Shown here one piece after another: positions 16,201 through 24,668 of a stretch of DNA of 38,061 bases (the first letter of the stretch is position 1; the number at the start of each line of letters is the position of its first letter). This DNA comes from Candidatus Martarchaeota archaeon (GTDB lineage Archaea > Micrarchaeota > Micrarchaeia > Micrarchaeales > Micrarchaeaceae). Where the stretch lies: NCBI GenBank assembly GCA_023473255.1, contig JAMCYW010000030.1, positions 1 to 38,061 of the forward strand. Direction: 5' to 3'. Under the pieces are notes generated by a model, which was not told the origin of the DNA, did not search any database, and worked only from the letters and a program-made list of their open reading frames with translations. The position numbers were made by a program, and so were the translations under genes.

Positions 16201-19200
16201 AGCTGCTCCAGCAGCAATGCCGGGGCAGATTTCAGCAGTTTCATACCAACTGCATTAACGTCGGATTATTCTGGAGACATATTTATATTGGGTCAGATAT
16301 CTGGTTCATCTAACTATGAAGTATCTGCCATATTCTCAAACAAGACATATGCTGCCAATTCATTGAGCGCAGAATCGGGTTTCAGCCCGGTGAGCCAGAT
16401 AGCAGCTACGCCAGGGGGGCAATACATTTATGTATCAAATTCTACCGGAAACGTTTCTATGTTCAAGGCCGCAAAAAACAGCATAACGTTCGCAGGATAC
16501 ATAAATCTAGGCTATTCAAATTATACCGATAATCTATCCATAACCTCTTATCTGCAGCATGGCGGCCCATATGCAAATTCGTTGATAGCTAAAGCATATT
16601 CAAATGAACCTGTGTCAAATGACATAAATTCCAACCATATCCCAATCGGAATTGCATCGTACGACGGGGTATTGTACGAACTCGACAATTGGTCATTTAC
16701 TGTAAATGGGCTGCAATCTAGCATGCTGATGCTCAGGGCATTCAGTGCAAACGGCACAGAAATTCCGATAAAAGCGCAGAATTACAGCGACATAATACCT
16801 AACAATGTACCTACCACAGATTTGAGCACCGGGGGTTCAGGAATAACGTATTTCCCTCCGTTTGGATGGCCTCTATCCGCGAACATATCTATTGGCAATG
16901 GCAACTATATAACGTACTGCGCAGCGAATTGCGACTTCACGCCATCCAACATCCCTGCGAGCAAAGCAGACGGTTATCTGCCAATAGGCCCAAGCATATC
17001 AAATCAAGGCAACGTCGGCCCAAATTCCGACGATCTGGGCTTCACGTCAAATTTCAACGGGACCATGATGATATTGGCGCATGCACATTCGTATAGCTAT
17101 ACCCCTCCTTCAAAAGAGTGTTCCTCTTCTGCAGCTGAGCGTAGAATTAATCCCACATGCGATATTCAAAACACTGCGGGCAGCTCTATGTATACCGAAC
17201 TGCTGAAGTTTAAGCCGGTTATAATAAATTATACAAAGGTGTCATTTGCCCAGAATTCAAAATACAGCTGCTTCATCGCAAATACGATAGCAGTAAGCAA
17301 TACGCCATGCACCATAAACTACAACATAGCTGATATGTATCCGCCATTTACAGAGGTGCCGAGTTCATTCAATTATTCTACAGATGAGGGTTCGCCGACG
17401 AAATACTTCTCCATATCTAGCGTGGTGTCATCACTATTCCCAACGGGAATCTCGTCAAGTTATAGTACCTCTGCCAATTCCGCAGCCGACACCGGCAGCG
17501 GCCTAACCGACAACAGTGCTGATGATATCTATAGCGCTGCAAATTCGCTCACACCTTTCGGTCCACCAAGCATCGTGCCGCAGACATATATAAACAGCAC
17601 CATAAGGGGCTATTTTATAGTGCCATATACTGCATCATACTCGCTTTCAGAATCATGGAGCCCTCAGAGCGACCCTGCGACGTCCAGTTCTCCGTCATCG
17701 TGCAGCGCCTACAATTTCCCCAGCCCTACGACTATCGATTATAGCGGATATTCTGTGGGGCAGTTCAATTACACAAGCAATCAAGCCAGCATAAATAGCA
17801 CCATACAGGGAGGGTATTCATATGCCCAATACCTTGTAAATCCAAAGACATATTACAACGCCAGCCTGTCAGACCAAAACTTGATATTTCCCGGAGAAGT
17901 GAACCTTGCGATGCTAACAAACAAGCTGTTTGGCAACATGTACATAAACCAGAGCGTAGGGAGTTCAAATGGAAAGATTCAATTGCTAAGCAATCCCTAC
18001 GTAATAAATGCCACAAGGGGTTTGTTGTATAGCGAATTTTATGTGAATCAGACGTCTGCGCCTGACACGCCCTCGGGATTCACATTCCCGTCTATCGGCT
18101 ATCCAGGCTATATGCTGACCCAAGCCAACGTGTTAAATCCCATAGAATACGGTGCAGCTAATGCGGTTTTGGAAAATATCAATCCATATCCTGAAAGCAA
18201 TAACCTGGTATTTATCAATAAAACAACCCCTGCAATGGTCAATCTGTACTCTTTATACAAGAAGGTGTCGCAGTTAGACCTGCTATTCCAAGGGTTTCCA
18301 AACAATGCAAATGTCCTTGGGTATAACCGCTTCATGTATGTATTCACTGACGCTTTCAACAATACTGTATACATGCCGCTTGACACAGACCTGTCAAATA
18401 TCACGTCCATAACTTTGAATCCATCCATTGTGATCAATCCCACGAACTCTAACGAAACGGCGATAACTGTAAGTGGGACTGCTGGATACTATAGCGGCGT
18501 ATTCGGAGATAAATACGTGCCATTGCCATCAGGCGATCCTATATACGTATATTACGATACCAACATAAACTTCTTTAATTCAAGCGTAGCTCCTCCATCG
18601 CAGGCGTATTTCGATTATAGTGATCAATGCGCGTTTGCATCAAATTCTACTGGATGCCAATATGCAGATCCTTTGTCATCGGTGACGCAGGGCGGATATT
18701 ATATAAAGGAGGCAGATGCTCCAACATTCCACACGCAATATAATGACACTCCAAACGCGCAAGGCGTTTCGACATGCTCGCCATCGCCAACAAGCCTGCT
18801 TTCGGCACACATACCGATAAACTGCAACATATACGGAAATTACGGCTTGCCTATATCGATATCATCGAGCGAAACGCCTAACAATGAGCCGGAATATTGC
18901 CTTCCAGAATTTGCTAATGGAACGGGCGTACTAACCTCACAGATGGGCTTAGTTGGAATTGTACACACAAATAACTTGGGCCAATTTTCTGAAAAATTTA
19001 ACGTATGTGGAACCGGCACCGCAAAGATCATGGCGCAATATTTTGGCAATCCTGGTCCTGAACCGCAGCTCGTATATCAGCCGCCCATAAGCGAATCAGT
19101 GGGCAGCTATGCGGCGCAGGATGCAAATAGCCTAAATACATTAGAATACGCATATACTACATCTCCAAATGCCACGGCCGTATCGCTTGACATAGGAAAC

Positions 19201-19311
19201 TACGCGCTGGGGTTTGGTGGCATCAGCATAGGCTTAACTTTGATAATGGCCATACTCGCGATAATATTCCTCTTAACAAGGCACGGAGCGCAGAATGCAA
19301 AGAGGAGATAA
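13297..19311 (+). CDS. Giant secreted, membrane-anchored surface protein (2004 aa)
   Basis: I recognise no family. The protein has an N-terminal signal peptide (IIMFIALPIFVLLASNASGA, about residues 10-31) and a long extracellular region. A C-terminal membrane helix (SIGLTLIMAILAIIFLLT, about 1977-1994) and a short basic tail AQNAKRR complete it. Residues about 115-310 are very glycine-rich, with runs of up to seven Gly and paired cysteines, and alternate with beta-strand segments such as VLIYAGNFLNYGIINAAG, which suggests a beta-solenoid. The middle has beta-propeller-like pieces (DIFILGQISG, QYIYVSNSTGNVSMF). Many N-x-S/T sites are present. Asn, Ser and Tyr dominate. An S-layer, adhesin or partner-contact role is inference from architecture. 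The next gene overlaps its 3' end. An ATG at 13309 is an alternative start. Confidence 0.85.
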   Translation: MARIMEQIHRLIIMFIALPIFVLLASNASGASANPTYNMGAANAVAINSIPIMAAPAPSTCTVASTPKTYSNTAKPYVLQSSVCATDITIDSGVTVITNNQSMTATGTFTIDSGGVLEGAGAAPGGGCSEAKSCSSPGNSGNVQEPGGGSGGDGTSGTYGASGSGGGGADAPGGSSTSNGGNNGGGGGGGTALSSIESACTHSEDAGGAGGGKVLIYAGNFLNYGIINAAGVSASDNGQGVDDAGGGGGGGYVLLYIESLNPSNINIGDVYANGGNGGLAHTSKCSNGVISQTKQGREGGGGGGGNVTIYVLDKNIENAINTNAVNVKGGFSGSCYTGNNCDTANNGNSGTLYVKTLVPNGCLPGITGNLFTSGSCTFYANDTITTTYDNGVVGNGQISAQKASVTSTASMTGNIVAFNSQNAQWLLTCPVAPNPSNTLEYMISDASSFVGGNRCLASSNSLTSKVQLATYAYWNDSNKNTRVANAIAYVTFQNLGDASISNLGYSGEANTTNNVAPFLSSNYNTQSYIFDYVPPSLQSGLWTWNAKYADLSNADLSNSNPLQQKTETMQNLQFTTSGGCTYIYNFQVSAQLDSIQNANIPVPVALKNIPSNYIEFTSIGLKYYPAVSQPLPGHCAEDLWTDPLGEQQVTCDGGGETFNVISSGDALLNWTGSSNPNLPKGAYGGNNAYTSTSYPNEYITSVDYVTYSSCYEIFTCANNNYYTFSAPIGVAKVENSPVYPYLLYNISIPSTETNIGHGTSDLNLSLDMYSPHNTFSPGNYLEPYRLSTGSGFFTTLHVNGGSYLAEYPINWTSSNAVFDKPITNFISTLSNAAASAITGLTNLISGGAVGSFSNGEITQPSFIASSSNDHIYILNYTTRSTGCYITCTGKSTSTFLYTMRFIPPGYFNISRFQPNFTESYVTPSASSWNSIWTNYWDNIINIQSKNLYITNVTEISSGTTNFCWNLSFSCSSSNAGADFSSFIPTALTSDYSGDIFILGQISGSSNYEVSAIFSNKTYAANSLSAESGFSPVSQIAATPGGQYIYVSNSTGNVSMFKAAKNSITFAGYINLGYSNYTDNLSITSYLQHGGPYANSLIAKAYSNEPVSNDINSNHIPIGIASYDGVLYELDNWSFTVNGLQSSMLMLRAFSANGTEIPIKAQNYSDIIPNNVPTTDLSTGGSGITYFPPFGWPLSANISIGNGNYITYCAANCDFTPSNIPASKADGYLPIGPSISNQGNVGPNSDDLGFTSNFNGTMMILAHAHSYSYTPPSKECSSSAAERRINPTCDIQNTAGSSMYTELLKFKPVIINYTKVSFAQNSKYSCFIANTIAVSNTPCTINYNIADMYPPFTEVPSSFNYSTDEGSPTKYFSISSVVSSLFPTGISSSYSTSANSAADTGSGLTDNSADDIYSAANSLTPFGPPSIVPQTYINSTIRGYFIVPYTASYSLSESWSPQSDPATSSSPSSCSAYNFPSPTTIDYSGYSVGQFNYTSNQASINSTIQGGYSYAQYLVNPKTYYNASLSDQNLIFPGEVNLAMLTNKLFGNMYINQSVGSSNGKIQLLSNPYVINATRGLLYSEFYVNQTSAPDTPSGFTFPSIGYPGYMLTQANVLNPIEYGAANAVLENINPYPESNNLVFINKTTPAMVNLYSLYKKVSQLDLLFQGFPNNANVLGYNRFMYVFTDAFNNTVYMPLDTDLSNITSITLNPSIVINPTNSNETAITVSGTAGYYSGVFGDKYVPLPSGDPIYVYYDTNINFFNSSVAPPSQAYFDYSDQCAFASNSTGCQYADPLSSVTQGGYYIKEADAPTFHTQYNDTPNAQGVSTCSPSPTSLLSAHIPINCNIYGNYGLPISISSSETPNNEPEYCLPEFANGTGVLTSQMGLVGIVHTNNLGQFSEKFNVCGTGTAKIMAQYFGNPGPEPQLVYQPPISESVGSYAAQDANSLNTLEYAYTTSPNATAVSLDIGNYALGFGGISIGLTLIMAILAIIFLLTRHGAQNAKRR

Positions 19312-21181
19312 AAGAATATATTTAAATATCAAAAATACCATTCTATATATAGATGAGTTTATGCTTTGGCTTGTTGCGCTGAGCTTTAATGCAGTATATA
19401 CGCTTATTCCAATAATAATAATAGTGGTTCTTATCGGAGCAGGCGCAGGGCTTTCCAGGAACACTGATTTCTTTGCCTTGATGGGTTTTGGGACTCTGAT
19501 TAGCGCAGCTAGGCCAGGCGGAAGCGTAGGCAAAGGCTTTAAAGGCACTAAATATGGAGGTGGCAAAGCAAAGCGCGGCCCTATAAAGAAGCATAACAAA
19601 AAGAAGCCAACACGAATTAAGAGAGTTAAGGGGCTAATAAAAAAGATATCTGCAAAGCATGTCATGAACGTGAAGCTTAAAAATCAGGCGAAGGCAAATC
19701 TTGGCATAAAAGCCGCAAATAGCATGCATAATACCGGTTCGCAGGCCAAAAAATTGGCAACGCAAGTGCAAGTTAAGAACATGAACAACTCTGCATTGAC
19801 TGCCTTGACTCTTGGCAGAATAAATATGGCTACGTCGCATGCAAGAAAGCTTAAAGGCGCAGGCCCGCAAACCAAGTATGGAATATACGGGCAAAAATTG
19901 GCTGACAGTAAAGTTGGAGAAAATCTACGAGATGCAAGAAACGCGCGCAATGCTGCCGTAAAGAAGCTGAATGAATCCTATAGGAAACAGGCAGATTTTA
20001 AAGAATCCCTTATAAGCAAAACATACCCATCTGGAAAGCCAAAGAGCCTTTCTGATAAATTCAAGGATTCTGATGTAAAATCTGAAGAACTGAAGAAGTC
20101 ATTGGTAGCCACTATGCTAAAGCATCCTGTAATATTCGGTGCAGTTTCCCTTCCCGCATTTCTGGCCGCCAGGTATACTACCAAAGCCGGAAAGCAGAGG
20201 GGAATAGACCTGAGCGTCGAAAAGAACAAAGCAATAGTGGCAAAAAAAATAAGGAATGAAGAAAAAACAAGGTCAGATGCCAATTATATGCTGTTTAAGT
20301 CATCGATGCCCAGCAAGAAAGAAGCTAGAACCGCGTTCAAAAACGAATACAAAAAATTAAAAAGCGAATATAACAACATTCAAAACGCCGAGAAAGAAGC
20401 TAAAAAAAGCACGAAAAAAGCTGAGGTAAACATGATAAAAAGCCAGGCTGAAGCCTACTACAAAAATATGACATGGGCGCAGATGCTTAAGATTAACGCC
20501 ATAGATCGCTGGAATTACAATAAGGCACCTATCTTCGATCAAGAAGGCAGGCAAAAGAATCCTTCAATTTTGGGGAGCCATTATGAAAAGAAGATAAATA
20601 ACATGGACGAATCGCAGATAAATAAACTAAATGATAGGCTTAATAAGGTGCCTTCGATAAAAGACACCACTTCTAAGGTCGACAGAGAGAAGGAAGCTTT
20701 AGGCATTGCGATGCTATCAAAAAGGAAGCAAAAGAAGTATGAGCGCCTAGAGGAAAAAGAGACAAACAAATCAATATCCAGCAAGGAAAAGGAAACTAAG
20801 GACGAAATAGGGCTGAAAGCGGCTGCAATTATAGATAGGCGCGCCAAGGCCATTAGATACCAATTCCATCCTGAAATAAATCCTCAAACTAATCCACAAA
20901 CAAACCAACAAACTGGCTCAAACAAAAAGCCCAGCCAGCCGAAGATGACTAGCGACCAATTCAAAAAAGATTTTCAGGAAAAGCGCAACGCTGAAGCTGA
21001 GCTAAAAGCAAAAGAGTATTATTTGGATAAGTACAAAAAACAACTGGAAAAAATAGCGCGGGAAAAGCAGGAAAACGCAGACGAAGAGAGGAGAATAGAA
21101 GAAGAAAAGCAAAAGAAAGCGCAAAAAAAATCAAACCCATCAAGCAAACCAAACCCTCCAAACAAACCGAGCAAGCCATGA
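19295..21181 (+). CDS. Lysine-rich membrane protein of unknown function (628 aa)
   Basis: No family recognised. The N-terminus has one or two hydrophobic segments (LWLVALSFNAVYTLIPIIIIVVLIG and nearby FALMGFGTL). A very basic Gly/Lys stretch (GGGKAKRGPIKKHNKKK) follows, then a long, mostly helical Lys/Ala/Asn/Glu-rich region with likely coiled coils. A third hydrophobic patch lies near residues 276-293 (HPVIFGAVSLPAFLAA). The tail contains NPQTNPQTNQQTG and ends in KPNPPNKPSKP. The ORF overlaps the giant surface gene by 17 bases, with GGAG upstream of its first ATG. The ATG at 19361 would start directly at the hydrophobic segment, behind a good TATA box, giving 606 residues. The basic part is probably cytoplasmic by the positive-inside rule and could scaffold the surface protein or bind nucleic acid; both ideas are inference. 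Confidence 0.75.
   Translation: MQRGDKRIYLNIKNTILYIDEFMLWLVALSFNAVYTLIPIIIIVVLIGAGAGLSRNTDFFALMGFGTLISAARPGGSVGKGFKGTKYGGGKAKRGPIKKHNKKKPTRIKRVKGLIKKISAKHVMNVKLKNQAKANLGIKAANSMHNTGSQAKKLATQVQVKNMNNSALTALTLGRINMATSHARKLKGAGPQTKYGIYGQKLADSKVGENLRDARNARNAAVKKLNESYRKQADFKESLISKTYPSGKPKSLSDKFKDSDVKSEELKKSLVATMLKHPVIFGAVSLPAFLAARYTTKAGKQRGIDLSVEKNKAIVAKKIRNEEKTRSDANYMLFKSSMPSKKEARTAFKNEYKKLKSEYNNIQNAEKEAKKSTKKAEVNMIKSQAEAYYKNMTWAQMLKINAIDRWNYNKAPIFDQEGRQKNPSILGSHYEKKINNMDESQINKLNDRLNKVPSIKDTTSKVDREKEALGIAMLSKRKQKKYERLEEKETNKSISSKEKETKDEIGLKAAAIIDRRAKAIRYQFHPEINPQTNPQTNQQTGSNKKPSQPKMTSDQFKKDFQEKRNAEAELKAKEYYLDKYKKQLEKIAREKQENADEERRIEEEKQKKAQKKSNPSSKPNPPNKPSKP
19316..19329 (+). promoter_or_regulatory. 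Possible internal promoter for the Lys-rich protein
   Basis: ATATATTTAAATAT lies just after the stop of the giant gene and 32-45 bases before the in-frame ATG at 19361. This argues for independent transcription and a start at 19361 rather than 19295. Confidence 0.45.
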
Positions 21182-21217
21182 GCATTGCAAAACATCGTCT
21201 GTGGCATGTCAAAAGAA

Positions 21218-21937
21218 CTAAAGCACTCTTCTTAATATCTCGTTGCCTATATCCTCACCTGCAATGATCTCGGGCATGACTATCTTGTATATTCCAGCAT
21301 GGCCTATCCTCTGCAGGTTTTCCTGCTGTGCTATTCTTGATATCACCTTCAAACTATCGTTTATGGATTTTGCCGATATTGATATCAGTATGTTTTGCAC
21401 ATCGTCAGAGCTGCATGTTATCAGATGCGATGCCCATTTTGCACCTGCATTTCGCAGTACGTCTATCTGCGTTGGATCTCCGACTATCGGAAGCTTGCCT
21501 TTGCTATAAAGGAGGTCTGCCTCCTTTTCATTATCTACTATAACTACATAAGGTATGCGGTCTTTGTCCAAGCCCTCAATCAGCGTTTCAGAAAATCCGT
21601 TGAACGGTGCTATTACCATGTGGTTGTGCAGCCTCTTTATCCTGTTCAGGATTATCCTATCGCGTATCCTTACGCTTCTGAAGAAGTCAAAGAACAGCGA
21701 TGCAAGCCAAACCGTCAGCAGTGCAAATACGAAAACGTCTAGCAGATTTGCAGCAAATATGAGCGGCGTTTTGGAAATTGCAAAAGGTAAGGCGTAATAC
21801 ATTATGTCTAATGCAGCGAGGAAGTTCCACACTATAGCTATATTAAAGCCAACCCCTGCCTTCAATGTGAGAATTACTGATATGAGGAGCAACAATGCAG
21901 ATGCATAGATGAGCAAATATTGTTTTTGTCCAGCCAT
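21218..21937 (-). CDS. Channel-like membrane protein with degenerate RCK domain (third gene of RCK operon)
   Basis: This is a two-helix membrane protein with a C-terminal RCK/TrkA-N regulatory domain. The N-terminus has TM1 (LLIYASALLLLISVILTL), a pore-position segment (LDIMYYALPFAISKTP) lacking any TxGYG filter, then TM2 (DVFVFALLTVWLASLFF). The RCK part keeps the fold pattern (VVIVDNEKEADLLYSKG, VGDPTQIDVLRNAGA) but the nucleotide loop is APFNGFSE instead of GxGxxG. It ends with a helix IAGEDIGNEILRRVL like that of its neighbour. The start could be TTG 21943, overlapping the previous gene by four bases, or ATG 21937, used here (239 aa). It is probably translationally coupled to the gene upstream. 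Potassium transport is unlikely as a stand-alone channel. Confidence 0.75.
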   Translation of the reverse strand: MAGQKQYLLIYASALLLLISVILTLKAGVGFNIAIVWNFLAALDIMYYALPFAISKTPLIFAANLLDVFVFALLTVWLASLFFDFFRSVRIRDRIILNRIKRLHNHMVIAPFNGFSETLIEGLDKDRIPYVVIVDNEKEADLLYSKGKLPIVGDPTQIDVLRNAGAKWASHLITCSSDDVQNILISISAKSINDSLKVISRIAQQENLQRIGHAGIYKIVMPEIIAGEDIGNEILRRVL

Positions 21938-21939
21938 AT

Positions 21940-22722
21940 TCAATTACCCTTAAATATTTTTTTTATGCTGTTGCCCAATTCAAGCCCTGCAAGTATCTCA
22001 GGCACTATGCACAGCGATGCGCCAGCCCTATGCATTTTTGGCACTGCAAGTTCATCCTTTGCCCTAGCTATTATAAGTATATCCTGATTAGCGTGCCTTG
22101 CAGTTATTATGCCTAAAAGGTTCTCGAAATCGCTTTCCGTGCCGAATATAATTGCACGCGCGCTCGATATGCCTGCTTCTGAGAGCACGCTCTCGCTGGT
22201 GAAATTTCCAAATATCGTCCTGTAGTTCAGGCTTGATGCCTGGTCTATTTTTGCAGAGCTGTTATCTACAACTATGAAGTTCATGTTCTTTGAGGAAAGG
22301 TCCATGCAAAGCCTCTCTGCAAGCATGCTGTATCCGCATACAATTATCCCTTTCTGCTCCCGTCGCATCCTTAAATGACTCAGCCTTTCGCGCAGCTTTA
22401 TGTTTGTTATTAAATCTATTATCCCTGCCAAGAGGAAACCTATCGCCACTATCTTTATTATCCCGTCCATTATCAGGATGGAAAACAGCGGCCAAAAATC
22501 TGCGCTGAAGATGGGGATGTAATGTATTATCGCAGGAGCTGTGTTTACTCCTATAGTATCAAAAAGCACGCTTACAGTGAAGTATCCCGCATCATATAAA
22601 TTCTTTGTAATGAGGTCCACGAAATAAGTTGTTGCAAGTGCAAATACAACGACCACTACAATTACGAACGCTATGTACTTTATTGGTATCTTCTCTACAA
22701 ATTTTTTAGGATCTATCCCCAA
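21940..22722 (-). CDS. Channel-like protein with atypical filter and RCK domain (second gene of RCK operon)
   Basis: The order is TM1-pore-TM2-RCK, as in MthK-type potassium channels. TM1 is YIAFVIVVVVVFALATTYF. The pore region AGYFTVSVLFDTIGVNT aligns with the usual pore helix plus TVGYGD, but the filter reads TIGVNT (residues 56-61). TM2 is near 77-103. The RCK domain has IIVCGYSMLAERL, so the second and third glycines of GxGxxG are lost, while VVDNSS and GNFTSESVLSEAGI fit the fold. The start is TTG with GTGATC just upstream; this ribosome binding site overlaps the stop of the preceding RCK gene. Ion selectivity cannot be predicted from GVN. Confidence 0.8.
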   Translation of the reverse strand: MGIDPKKFVEKIPIKYIAFVIVVVVVFALATTYFVDLITKNLYDAGYFTVSVLFDTIGVNTAPAIIHYIPIFSADFWPLFSILIMDGIIKIVAIGFLLAGIIDLITNIKLRERLSHLRMRREQKGIIVCGYSMLAERLCMDLSSKNMNFIVVDNSSAKIDQASSLNYRTIFGNFTSESVLSEAGISSARAIIFGTESDFENLLGIITARHANQDILIIARAKDELAVPKMHRAGASLCIVPEILAGLELGNSIKKIFKGN

Positions 22723-22726
22723 CTGA

Positions 22727-23152
22727 TCACTGCTTCTTCTTCAATTCTCCTATTATTTCATCGCTGGCGCTCTTTTGCGGCGTAACGATGTAATCTGCTC
22801 CTGCTTCTACGAATTTCTCCCTTATCCTTTCGTCGTTTGCCCTAGTCGCAATGAACAGGCTTTTATTTAGGTCCCTTGCAGTAAGCACAGTGAATATGTT
22901 CTTTGCGTCATTATCCATTACTACTGCTATGGCTTTTGCACTAGTTATCCCTGCCGCACGTAAAGTTTTTGAAGAAGTGGCATCGCCTAATATTACGTTG
23001 TAATTTAACTCCTTTATGGTGTCTACGACGCTTGGGCTGTACTCTATAATTATAAACTGCACTCCGTGGTCTTCCAGTGCCTCAACCACTTTCTGCCCTA
23101 CAACTCCGTATCCGCAGACCACCACATGGTTTTCTAGTTTCTGTGTTGCCAT
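22727..23152 (-). CDS. Soluble RCK/TrkA-N domain protein (first gene of RCK operon)
   Basis: This is a 141-residue cytoplasmic protein that is only a TrkA-N (RCK) domain. The dinucleotide-binding loop CGYGVVGQ (residues 13-20) is intact and is followed by the acidic strand end IIEYS. GDATSSKTLRAAGI and the C-terminal ADYIVTPQKSASDEIIGEL are typical. Such domains bind NAD(H) or nucleotides and gate potassium transport. It lacks the second (RCK_C) domain. It is the promoter-proximal gene of a three-gene operon with two channel-like proteins whose own RCK domains have lost the glycine loop, so it may be their nucleotide-sensing subunit. A TATA-like CTTTATAAAATA lies about 50 bases upstream. Confidence 0.88.
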   Translation of the reverse strand: MATQKLENHVVVCGYGVVGQKVVEALEDHGVQFIIIEYSPSVVDTIKELNYNVILGDATSSKTLRAAGITSAKAIAVVMDNDAKNIFTVLTARDLNKSLFIATRANDERIREKFVEAGADYIVTPQKSASDEIIGELKKKQ

Positions 23153-23359
23153 TAAATTACCAATTTAACGATATCCTTTTAATCCTATTACATATTTTAT
23201 AAAGTTAGTATTAATAAATTGAGCAGAAAATCAATCATCGTTTCCAGCAGGGCCATCTGGCTTGCAAACCAAGCTAAAATTTGGCAGCGAAGGCATAGGA
23301 TAGAGAGGAGGCTCGGAACTGCAAATAATTTTAATCTATAAATTTTTGAGAGAAAAGCG

Positions 23360-24613
23360 TCAGACATAATTGCTAAGCTTTTTCTGCATTAATATATTCT
23401 TCAATATGGTGCTGTTTGCTATATAATTGCCTACAGGTATTGAAAGCCTACTTTTGATATAGTCTATCATCTCGCCCGTAGTGTGCAGTATTTCCGGTTT
23501 CATGCTAAGCGTCTCACGCACATGTTCCCTTACATTCCATACCCCTACCGGCATTATATATCCATCGTGAACCTCTCTCAATATCAATACTGTTGCCTGT
23601 TTTTTAAGCATGTCCAATTTTTCAGTAACTGCCAGCCTTGCTGCATAATAGCATCCGCCAATTTCGGCGTAGGTGCTTCTCCCTTTGTATCCTTCATATG
23701 AGGAGTATATGGAAACGTCATTGCCGTTCATATTCCAAACGGTTTTGGGATACCATGTTTCCAATGATTCGTATTCCCAATTTCCAGGGATAAAGAATAT
23801 GAGCCATCTGTTATCCAATGAAACGTTATAATACGCATATATGGCGTCTACAACATTATTCTCCTTTATCATTTCCCTTTTATTCTTGGACAGCGAATCG
23901 TCTACTGCAGTTATGCTCCACCTGGTGGGCACAAACTTTCTTCGTTTCTTGAGCCCGAATATCCCGGCAGAAAAACTTTTTTGTATCTGAGATACGGGTA
24001 TCCCTCTGCTGTATAATTCTATTATTGCTTCAGTCGCTGTTGCATCCGTATCAAAATATAAGCTCTCTATCTTTGCATCAGCTTTGGCGTTGTATACGTC
24101 AAAACTCCTGAGCTGCGCACTGGGGCCGAATGGCTGCACCTCATCATTAAAGTCCAGCTTAACGTATGGCTTTTTGGAAAACTGCATTTCGGTATTGGCA
24201 GGCCGTTCTGCCAATGCAAGGTCGCGTATTTGCTCCTCTATCCTTCCATTTTCGACGTTATCCACCCTAGTCAGATGCATGCCCCTGACAAGCGTAGAAC
24301 GCATCTTTACTATGCTCTCTATAGAGGTGTGCCACCATCCTTCGGGCTTGTTAAGCATTGACGTATCGCCGAATTCAGGCGGGACTAATGGGCCTATAAA
24401 TACTTTTGGATACCCGTATCTGCCTATGAAAATATCTGTTGGCGAGGAGCCTGACATCCCAAGCTGGTTTATTACGGGCAATGCCTTTACCTTGTAATAA
24501 TATCTGAGCAGAGCCGGGTCGCGCATATGCTGGTATACTACGGTCGACCTTTTGACCATGGGCGTAATGCCAGATAATTCGTTTATCATGCCTGCCCTGT
24601 CCATAGCAATCAT
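23360..24613 (-). CDS. nreA: NreA-type DNA repair protein (Nre family)
   Basis: This 417-residue protein belongs to the archaeal Nre family (old DUF650/DUF651), shown in haloarchaea to aid DNA-damage repair and to bind PCNA. Hallmarks are FIGRYGYPKVFIGPLVPP near residue 62, and VPTRWSITAVDD and IFFIPGNWEYESLETW in the middle. The extreme C-terminus QKKLSNYV fits a PCNA-interacting (PIP) box: Q, a hydrophobic residue at +3, an aromatic at +6. The N-terminal Cys-rich zinc finger of many NreA proteins is absent. A TATA-like element about 25 bases before the ATG suggests a leaderless transcript. It is divergent from the M24 peptidase. Confidence 0.85.
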   Translation of the reverse strand: MIAMDRAGMINELSGITPMVKRSTVVYQHMRDPALLRYYYKVKALPVINQLGMSGSSPTDIFIGRYGYPKVFIGPLVPPEFGDTSMLNKPEGWWHTSIESIVKMRSTLVRGMHLTRVDNVENGRIEEQIRDLALAERPANTEMQFSKKPYVKLDFNDEVQPFGPSAQLRSFDVYNAKADAKIESLYFDTDATATEAIIELYSRGIPVSQIQKSFSAGIFGLKKRRKFVPTRWSITAVDDSLSKNKREMIKENNVVDAIYAYYNVSLDNRWLIFFIPGNWEYESLETWYPKTVWNMNGNDVSIYSSYEGYKGRSTYAEIGGCYYAARLAVTEKLDMLKKQATVLILREVHDGYIMPVGVWNVREHVRETLSMKPEILHTTGEMIDYIKSRLSIPVGNYIANSTILKNILMQKKLSNYV

Positions 24614-24668
24614 ATTACATTATTAGGGCAGATATTTATCCCTTTTTTAACTAAATTAATCTGATAAG

